Source of the DNA: Acidobacteriota bacterium
GTDB lineage: Bacteria > Acidobacteriota > Blastocatellia > RBC074
Length of the DNA stretch: 46,803 bases
NCBI GenBank assembly: GCA_018269055.1
Contig: JAFDVI010000057.1
Span: 1-46,803, forward strand
Reading direction: 5' to 3'
Within the stretch, counting starts at the first letter, position 1. Each line of letters begins with the position of its first letter. The notes below the pieces were generated by a model, which was not told the origin of the DNA, did no database searches, and saw only the letters and a program-made list of their open reading frames with translations. Below, in pieces: positions 26,556 through 34,000 of the stretch. Both the position numbers and the translations under genes were made by a program.

Positions 26556-27101
26556 ATGAACCGTTATTCGATAATTCTTCTCATCGTCGTATTGGCAGCC
26601 GTATCTTTCGCGCAGAATCCGGCTCCGCAACAGCCTGCCGCCGCCCCGGTGAATCCGCTCAGCACCGAAGCCAAACAGATGTACAACGGCGTCAAAAACA
26701 ATCTGATCAAAATGGCCGAGAAAATGCCTGAAGAGCATTACGCATTCAAAGCCACGCCAGACGTTCGTACCTTTGGCCAATTGGTCGGCCATGTCGCCGA
26801 TTCGCAGGCGCGTACTTGCGGAATGCTGATTGGCGATACGAAGCAGTTGGGCGCTTCGTCGAAAACTTCCAAAGCGGATTTGGTTGCTGCGCTGAAAGAA
26901 TCCTTCGCGATGTGCGACAAAGCGTTTGATTCGCTGACCTCCGACGCCGAAGCCGTCAAACTGGTTCAGATGGGGCAGCGCCAAAGCACGCGCGTCGGCG
27001 CGCTGATTCGCACCGTTTCGCACTCAAACGAAGAGTACGGCTATATGTCAGTTTACATGCGGCTGAAAGGTATTGTTCCACCTTCCAGCGAAGGCCGCTA
27101 A
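26556..27101 (+). CDS. Exported DinB-like (YfiT/DinB superfamily) protein
   Basis: A 181-residue protein with a signal peptide (MNRYSIILLIVVLAAVSFAQ) and a DinB-type four-helix bundle. Family signatures are YAFKATPDVRTFGQLVGHVADSQ and the C-terminal SNEEYGYMSVYMRLKGIVPPSS. DinB bundles usually bind a metal through three His residues. Here the first is in GHVAD, but the position near the last helix reads NEEYG where relatives often have NEHYG, so one ligand may be lost or replaced by Glu. GGAGGA precedes the ATG at 26556. Exported DinB-like proteins are common in soil acidobacteria; their reaction is unknown, possibly thiol-dependent transfer. Confidence 0.85.
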   Translation: MNRYSIILLIVVLAAVSFAQNPAPQQPAAAPVNPLSTEAKQMYNGVKNNLIKMAEKMPEEHYAFKATPDVRTFGQLVGHVADSQARTCGMLIGDTKQLGASSKTSKADLVAALKESFAMCDKAFDSLTSDAEAVKLVQMGQRQSTRVGALIRTVSHSNEEYGYMSVYMRLKGIVPPSSEGR

Positions 27102-27106
27102 AAGTT

Positions 27107-27153
27107 CAGAGTTCACGCTTCAGCGTGGTTGCACGTTGAAGCGTGAACTCTGT
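27107..27153. repeat. Paired palindromic repeat between DinB-like and ankyrin genes
   Basis: Outer CAGAGTTC and GAACTCTG flank the cores CACGCT-TC-AGCGTG and, on the other arm, CACG-CTTCAA-CGTG. The arms are nearly adjacent, making a compact double hairpin 12 bases before the next start codon. Confidence 0.78.
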
Positions 27154-27164
27154 ACGAGGTATTC

Positions 27165-28502
27165 ATGCGAACAAGTGTTTTGCTGATCAGCGCAGTGATT
27201 TTGATTGTGACCTCGATTGGTCGGGCAGACATTCCCGGTTTGCTCGACGCGGTAAAACGACGTGACCATGTCGCGCTGAAAGCATTCCTCAAAACCAAAG
27301 CCGACGTGAATGTCGCGCAACCTGACGGCACAACGGCGCTGGCGTGGGCGATTTACCTGGATGACACCGAGGCCGCGGAATTCCTCTTAGCCGCCGGAGC
27401 CAAGGTCAATACGACGGATGAATACGGCGAAACTCCGCTGACATTGGTCTGCAACAACGCCAATGCCGCCCTGGTCAAAAAGCTGGTTGCGGCGGGTGCT
27501 GATGTAAAAGCCGCGCGTTGGGATGGCAGTACCGCTTTGATGCTGGCAGCCAATTCCGGCAACGCCGAAATCGTGAAGCTGTTGATCGAACGCGGAGCGA
27601 ACGTCAATGCCAGTGAGCAGAAAAAGGGGCAGACCGCGTTGATGTGGGCGGCTTCCGAAGGCCATTCCGAAGTCGTCCGGGCGCTGATCGAACACGGCGC
27701 TGATGTCAAAGTCGTTTCCAAAACCGGTTATTCCGCGTTGTTGTTTGCCGCAGTCAAAAACGATGAGGCTTCGGTTAAAGCTTTATTGGCCGCAGGCGCG
27801 GATGTTAATTCCAAACTGCCCGATGGTTCGCCCGTGCTGATCGCGGCGGCGGCGTTTCGCAGCAATGAAGCCGCCATCGCATTGGTTGACGGAGGCGCGG
27901 ATGTAAAAGCCGCCGACCGCCGAGGCAACACGCCGCTGCACATTGCCGCGCAACAAGGCGAAGTCGAATTGGTCAAACGTCTGCTGGCCAAAGGCGCTGA
28001 CCCAAACGCCCGCAATGCGAAAGTTCCCGGCTCCATGAGTCCCAATCCATTTCGCCCTCCGGCAGGCGAAGTGAATGCACTGCACCTTGCCGCCAAAGCC
28101 AATCAACTGGAAGTGATGAAGCTGCTTGTCGCCGCCGGAGCCGACACCAAACTGAAAGCTGAAGACGGCACCACACTGCTGATGCAAGCCGCCGGCAGCA
28201 CCAACCTCGAAGTCGTCCAATACGCTTTCGGATTCGATTCCGACGTCAAAGCCGTCACCGTCACAGGCGGAACCGTCGTGCACGCCGCCGTCTCCGGCGT
28301 AGGCCTTGCCGCAGACCAAAAAGAAATCTGCAAAGTCATCCGCTTTCTGGCGGAAAAAGGGGCGCCGCTGGACGAACGCAACTCCACGGGTCGCACCCCG
28401 ATTGATGTCGCCGACATCCTGCCGCTGGATCAAGCTGTTGATCTTCTGACCGAACTCATCCTTAAATCCGGTGCGACGCCGAAAACGCCCACCAAACGCT
28501 GA
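27165..28502 (+). CDS. Exported ankyrin-repeat protein
   Basis: A 445-residue protein with a signal peptide (MRTSVLLISAVILIVTSIGRA) and about ten ankyrin repeats across residues 25-430, seen from recurring units such as DGTTALAWAIY, YGETPLTLVC, GQTALMWAASEGH, RGNTPLHIAAQQG and NALHLAAKANQ. Ankyrin arrays bind proteins; the signal peptide puts this one in the periplasm or outside the cell. GAGGT precedes the ATG at 27165. A strong terminator 80 bases downstream separates it from the TIR operon, so it is probably an independent transcript, although location next to a conflict locus makes a link worth checking. Confidence 0.92.
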   Translation: MRTSVLLISAVILIVTSIGRADIPGLLDAVKRRDHVALKAFLKTKADVNVAQPDGTTALAWAIYLDDTEAAEFLLAAGAKVNTTDEYGETPLTLVCNNANAALVKKLVAAGADVKAARWDGSTALMLAANSGNAEIVKLLIERGANVNASEQKKGQTALMWAASEGHSEVVRALIEHGADVKVVSKTGYSALLFAAVKNDEASVKALLAAGADVNSKLPDGSPVLIAAAAFRSNEAAIALVDGGADVKAADRRGNTPLHIAAQQGEVELVKRLLAKGADPNARNAKVPGSMSPNPFRPPAGEVNALHLAAKANQLEVMKLLVAAGADTKLKAEDGTTLLMQAAGSTNLEVVQYAFGFDSDVKAVTVTGGTVVHAAVSGVGLAADQKEICKVIRFLAEKGAPLDERNSTGRTPIDVADILPLDQAVDLLTELILKSGATPKTPTKR

Positions 28503-28582
28503 TTGGTGCGGAACCGGGAGGGGTAGCGACTGGGTGAGATCGGCGTTACTCGTTGGCTGAAAACCAAACTTGATATAAATTG

Positions 28583-28608
28583 GCCTCGCTTGACCGGCGA
28601 GGCTTTTT
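28583..28608 (+). terminator. Intrinsic terminator upstream of the TIR operon
   Basis: GCCTCGC (28583-28589) pairs with GCGAGGC (28597-28603), with a 7-base loop and then TTTTT. It should end the ankyrin transcript. A TATAAAT-like box lies about 10 bases before the hairpin, so the hairpin could also work as an attenuator for the downstream operon; that is only a suggestion. It excludes TTG starts inside it for the TIR gene. Confidence 0.8.
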
Positions 28609-28667
28609 CACAGCCGGTCGACAAAAGTCCTGAGCATCCAACGTCGCGTTCAATCCGTGAGGGATTC

Positions 28668-29942
28668 GTGAGCCAGTCAGACAAGCCAATTGAGGTGTTC
28701 ATCTCCTATTCCAAGCACGATCTGCCGTTGCTGGAACAATTGGTTTCACACCTCAGCAACTTGATACGCGAACAGCAAATCAACATTTGGTACGACCGCC
28801 AAATGACTGCCGGAGAAGAATGGAGCGATGAGATCAACGAGCGGTTGAATTCCGCTGGGATGGTGTTCCTGCTCATCAGCCGCGATTTTCTTTCATCGGA
28901 ATACTGTTTTGAGGTCGAACTGCCGCGCATCATCGAACGGCAAGACAGGGGCGAAACCGTAGTGGTTCCCATTCTGCTCAGCGCCTGTGAATGGGAAAAG
29001 GCGGCGTTCAGCCAATACCAGTTGCTGCCCAGCACACGGATTCCCGTGGCCAGTTGGTCGAATGTGGACGAAGCCTTCCGCGATGTGGCCATCGGCATTC
29101 GCAAAGCCGTCGAAAAGTTACGCGGGGAATCGGAAGAGCGCGCCCGCGCCATTTTGAGCAAACGCGCCATTTCACGCCATCGGCTGCCCTACCTTTGTGA
29201 TCGCAGCGATCAGGAAATCCACCTCGGAGAAAATCTGCTGCACTATCAGGCGAAAAACAGCGGGCGGCCGATCCTTTGTGTGATTCACGGTGATGAATTG
29301 GAATGTCACGGCGATTTTCTTTGGCGATTGCGATACAAATCACTGCCCAAGTTTCTCGATCTGGAATTGAAGCAAATGTCTGTCAAGGAATATGAATTGC
29401 CCCTGCCTCGCCGCATTTCCGACCAGGCGTTTCGCGCCAGTTTGGGTGAAGCCTTGTTGGGCGACAGTTCCGCTTCACGCGAAGAAATTTGGCAGTTTGT
29501 TTCTCAGCATCAAGAACCGATGATGATCAGTTTGCATTTGATATCTTCCGATATTGAAGAATGCGGAGAATCGTTGATCAATTCGTTTCTGGAATTTTGC
29601 GCCAATTGGCCGGATTTGCCTGCCGGACGATGGCTTCTGTATTGCCTGTGTTTGAAGTATCAGCGAGGCGGCAAAGCCGGTATGTTTGATTTTCTGAAAA
29701 AGAACAAACGCCAGCAGTTGAACCAGCGGCTTTGCAAACAGATTGAAGCGATGGAATTTTCCAACCAGTCGAATGTGTTCGGAATCGTGTTGCCGGAATT
29801 GCAAGCAATCACGCGCCGCGATGTCGAATGGTGGAGCCGCAACGTTTGCCACATCCCGGAAAAAGAAATCCGCGCCTGGTTTGAAACCGAAACCGCAATT
29901 TCAATGGAAGATTTGGTTGGCAGGCTTCAACAATATGTTTGA
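28668..29942 (+). CDS. TIR-domain effector with C-terminal inactive-STAND-like domain
   Basis: A 424-residue soluble protein. An N-terminal TIR domain (about 8-151) begins EVFISYSKHD, contains YDRQMTAGEEW, and has FLSSEYCFEVELP, where Glu84 fits the catalytic Glu of NAD-cleaving TIR domains. The C-terminal part (about 172-424) opens with a P-loop-like strand without a Walker Lys, VIHGDELECHGDF, and continues as alpha/beta, matching the iSTAND (inactive STAND) domain of bacterial NTPase-dependent conflict systems. It starts at GTG 28668 with GAGGG upstream. A MoxR ATPase follows 41 bases later. Expected role: the killing or signalling arm, cleaving NAD+ when released or assembled by the partner proteins. 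Activity cannot be read directly. Confidence 0.9.
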   Translation: MSQSDKPIEVFISYSKHDLPLLEQLVSHLSNLIREQQINIWYDRQMTAGEEWSDEINERLNSAGMVFLLISRDFLSSEYCFEVELPRIIERQDRGETVVVPILLSACEWEKAAFSQYQLLPSTRIPVASWSNVDEAFRDVAIGIRKAVEKLRGESEERARAILSKRAISRHRLPYLCDRSDQEIHLGENLLHYQAKNSGRPILCVIHGDELECHGDFLWRLRYKSLPKFLDLELKQMSVKEYELPLPRRISDQAFRASLGEALLGDSSASREEIWQFVSQHQEPMMISLHLISSDIEECGESLINSFLEFCANWPDLPAGRWLLYCLCLKYQRGGKAGMFDFLKKNKRQQLNQRLCKQIEAMEFSNQSNVFGIVLPELQAITRRDVEWWSRNVCHIPEKEIRAWFETETAISMEDLVGRLQQYV

Positions 29943-29983
29943 GACTTGAGCCCAAAAACACATCTCTGAAAAGGAACGAAACA

Positions 29984-30973
29984 ATGAGCTTCCCGTATTA
30001 CACCGGAAATCCGCTGAATCGCCGTCAGGACAAACCCGCCGAACTGCCGGGCGCGCGCCGCGCGCGGCAAACCGACCCCGCCGGATATTTGCCGGACAAA
30101 GGCCTGGTTGATGCCGTCAACGTCGCCTTGCTGTTGGGGCAACCTCTGTTGCTGACGGGCGAACCCGGAACGGGCAAAACGCAGCTTGCCCACAGCCTGG
30201 CCTGGGAATTGGGTTTTGATGCGCCGCAGATTTTCGAAACAAAATCTTCCAGCGCGGCGCGCGATTTGTTTTATGGCTACGACACGCTCAGCCGGTTTCA
30301 CGCCGCGCAAACCGGCGAAGGCAGCAAAGAGAGTTTGGATTATTTGACCTGGCACGCGCTGGGAATTGCCATTCTGCAATCGCGATCGCTGGCCGATGTC
30401 GAACAGTGGTTGACCAAAGATTTTCTTTACAACGGCCCGCGCCGAACGGTTGTATTGATTGACGAAATTGACAAGGCGCCGCGCGATTTCCCGAACGATC
30501 TGCTGAACGAAGTCGAAAACCTTTATTTCCGCGTGCCGGAACTGGGCAATGCCCATATCGCCGCCAGCGAAGAAATGCGCCCGATTCTGGTCTTAACCAG
30601 CAACTCGGAAAAGAACTTGCCCGAAGCCTTCCTGCGCCGCTGTGTGTATTACAACATCCCGTTTCCTGATCGGGATCGCCTGACTGAGATCGTGATGGCG
30701 CGCGTCGGGAGTTTTGAAAACAGCAATTCGCCGTTGCTGGTTGAGGCGCTTGAGTTGTTTTTCAAACTGCGCGAACCCGGCAGCGGATTGCGCAAACGGC
30801 CTGCGACGGCGGAACTGATCGGCTGGTTGATCAGCTTGAATGAAATGGGCGCTTCCGCCAAAGAGCCGTTGAAACGCCATGGCGCAAAAGCACTGAGCAG
30901 TTTGAGCACGCTGATCAAAAGCGCCGACGATCAAGAGACGGCAAAACGAATTGTCGAAAATTGGCTGAAGTGA
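29984..30973 (+). CDS. MoxR-family AAA+ ATPase
   Basis: A 329-residue MoxR-type ATPase. Walker A GEPGTGKT is at about 59-66, Walker B VVLIDEID at about 156-163, sensor 1 in VLTSNSEKN near 203-210, and an Arg-finger region in FLRRCV near 217. The C-terminal lid domain includes GLRKRPATAELIGWL. MoxR ATPases assemble into rings and work on partner proteins with vWA/CoxE domains, using metal-binding beta-domains as adaptors. The start at 29984 has AAAGGA upstream. Here it sits between a TIR effector and a large CoxE/SAV_2336-like membrane protein, so it is likely the engine that moves or activates one of them. Confidence 0.95.
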   Translation: MSFPYYTGNPLNRRQDKPAELPGARRARQTDPAGYLPDKGLVDAVNVALLLGQPLLLTGEPGTGKTQLAHSLAWELGFDAPQIFETKSSSAARDLFYGYDTLSRFHAAQTGEGSKESLDYLTWHALGIAILQSRSLADVEQWLTKDFLYNGPRRTVVLIDEIDKAPRDFPNDLLNEVENLYFRVPELGNAHIAASEEMRPILVLTSNSEKNLPEAFLRRCVYYNIPFPDRDRLTEIVMARVGSFENSNSPLLVEALELFFKLREPGSGLRKRPATAELIGWLISLNEMGASAKEPLKRHGAKALSSLSTLIKSADDQETAKRIVENWLK

Positions 30974-31074
30974 CCTGGGTACGCACGCTTCCAGCGTGCA
31001 GGCTTGGCGAATGGGCGATTGCTTGCTACTACATAATTTGCCATTACTGCACGCTGGAAGCGTGCGTACCCAGG
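30974..31074. repeat. Perfect 28-bp inverted repeat between moxR and the large membrane gene
   Basis: Arms at 30974-31001 and 31047-31074 are exact inverted copies around a 45-base loop. Each arm holds its own small hairpin, GCACGCT-TCC-AGCGTGC. The left arm begins directly at the moxR stop and the right arm ends 11 bases before the next start codon, so it could shape relative expression of the two genes. Confidence 0.88.
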
Positions 31075-31085
31075 GGAAAGCTCGT

Positions 31086-34000
31086 ATGGCTGAACAACGT
31101 TTCAACCCGGAACATATCATCGAACTCGCCGAAGAATTGCGTTTGGCGGGCTTCGACATCGGCACGCAGCAACACATCGCCGCCCAGGATTTGCTGATCG
31201 CACTGGCGGCGCACAACCGGCTGCCTGCCGATCCGCGCGAATGGCGCTCGTTGCTGGCGCCGATCTTCTGCGCTTCGCCCGTCGAGCAGGAGGAGTTTTA
31301 CGGGCGCTTTGATTTGTGGTTGAAGCGTCATCCGGAATGGACTCCGAAACCGGACGATTTGCACGAACCCACACGCCGCGAAATCGCCATCCCCGCTGCA
31401 GCGATTCACTGGCTGAGAAAACCGGCTGGCATTGTGTCGGCTGCGCTATTGATTCTGTTGCTTGGCTTTGCTGTATTCCTGTCGCTAAAAACGAATCGCA
31501 CGCTGACCGGCCAGGTGTTCAGCAGCGACGGCGACAATTTGAATCCGCTCCCCGAAGCGCAAGTCGAATTTTTTAACCAGCCAGCGGCGAAAACGGATCG
31601 CGACGGCAAATTCACGATTAATTATCAGGCACGGAACTGGAATCGGATTTTCAATCGGCAAGTGGCGGATTTGACGGTGACGCACGGCGAACACGATCCG
31701 CTGCCACCAATCAAGCTGGATGTCCACAATCCGACGCATCAAACCATCAAGCTGCAAAAACGACAGCCGAAAATTCCCGACCAATCAACAATTACGCTTC
31801 CTCCGACGCCGGAAGCCACGCCTCCCCCGATTCCTTTGTTGCCGGAATTCACCGCGGCGAAACCCGATGTCAGCGGCACGCCAAATCCGATTCGCTGGTA
31901 TCACTGGTTATTGATTGCTTCGCCGCTGCTGTTGTTCGCCGCGTGGTTAATGTTGCGCTGGCGTCGCCGCAGGGCGTTGCTGCAAAAGTTGCAAGCGGTG
32001 GGCAGTCCGAATTTGCGCCGGTTGACGGTGCGCGGAGCCAGCGAGCATCTGTTCCAAAGCCAAATCTTTCGCCGCGCGGTCCAGGATTTGCGCCGTCATC
32101 GTCGCGTTGAAGTCCGCGAGTTGGACATTCCCGCCACGGTCAGCGCCACCATTCGCCGAGGCGGCATGTTCCAACCGCTGTACGGCGCGCGGAAAGCATT
32201 GCCTGAATATCTGTTGCTGATTGACCGCGCCAGCCCCAGTGATGAGCAAGCGCGGTTTGCCGACGAGCTTTCGCAGCGTCTGGAAGCGGGCGGCGTGTTC
32301 GTGGATCGGTTTTATTTCCAGAACGACCCGCGCACTTGCCGACAGCGCGAAGCCAGTTCGCCGATGGTGACGCTGCTCGATCTGGCTGCGCGCTATCCTG
32401 ATCATCAATTGCTGATTTTCAGCGATGGCGCGGGATTCATCAGCCCGTTGACCGGCGAACCGGAACATTGGCTGACCAGTTTGTCGCATTGGCCACGCCG
32501 CGTGCTGTTGACCCCGGAACTGGACGAACAAACCGGGTATCCTGAGCTGGCGCTCGCAGAACACGATTTTCTGGTATTGCCCGCCAACGATGATGGTTTT
32601 CTCGCGCTGACCGAGGCCGTCAATGCGGGGGAATTACCGAATCCGAAGTCCAAACCGGGAGCCGGTACGAACGCTAGCTCCTTTCCGCGCTTGATTTTGG
32701 AGCGACCGAAACGCTGGCTGGAACGCCACGAACCGCGCCCGGCTGTGTTGAAAGAATTGTGCGATCAATTGCGCGCCTTTTTGGGTGAAGACGGTTGGTA
32801 TTGGCTGGCTGCTTGTGCTGTGTACCCCGCGCTGTCGTGGGATGTCACGCTGTATCTGGGGTACAAGCTGTTTGCAGATCGTATCAGTAACCCGACCGTC
32901 AGTGAGGGCTTGAGTTTTGAAGATCGCTTGTTAAGCCTGGTTCGTTTGCCTTGGTTTCGCTACGGTTCGATGCCGGATTGGTTGCGGCTGCGTTTGATCG
33001 AATCGTTCACACAGGAACAAGAAGCCGCCGTTCGCCGAACGATTGAAACGATGCTGCTGAGCGCGCTGGAACATCCGCAAGAAGGAATCCCGCTGGAACT
33101 GGCCGAGCCCACCGAAGCGAATTGGTGGCCTCGGCTGAAAGCAAAATGGGAAGCGCGATGGCGGAACAAGCGAATCGCCGGTTTGATCGAACGCGAACCG
33201 GAAGACAGCCCACTCAAAGATTTTGTCTTTCTCGGATTCCTTTCCGGCAGCAGAACGCGCCGGTTGACCGTGAAGCTGCCGGAATTGCTGAACCGTGTGT
33301 TGTTTCCGCAAGGTCAAGCCGTGCTGGGGTTTCGTCCCGTGACGGTGGCGGCGCTGGCCATTCTGCTTTCTGCTTCGGGAGCGGCTTATGTCGTCAATCG
33401 GTCGCAACAGGTGACGAACACGCCGCCACCGCCCAGCCAGTTTTACCTGCAATGGGATCAAGCCGAACAAAGCCGGTTTATCGTTGAAAAGACACAGCAA
33501 GTGCTTTCGGCGCTAGCAAACAACGCCGACACGCCGCTGAAAGAAGAAGACTTTGAGCTGATCCGGCAAAAGGTTTCCGAATACGCCTCCCGCGTAGGCA
33601 ATGGTTCGACTTACGACAAGTTCACCTCTCCGATACAAAATGCTTTCCAAGAGGACCTGCGCTATGTCTTTGGACGTGGTGTGAAATATGCCCCTGAAAT
33701 TTCGGCAGGCGTAGCGCCCACCACACAGCGAAAATTGCCGGTGCTGTATTTGGCAATGTTGGAAACGGAGTTCAGGCGCTGCCCTGACACACGCTCAGAC
33801 CAGCAAGGAATGTTTCTCGTGCCCAGTTCGCGACCAGGTTCAGTTACGAATCGGCGTCTGGGCTTGGTGAATGTAGCGGAACCTTGCAATGTGCCGGTGG
33901 TCGCGGCACAGGTGGCCTCTTCTCTCTGGTCCCGTGTAATGGGATACCGCTTTTCTACGAACAGCGCAATCCAGAGCATTGCCATCTTCGGCGAACCGTC

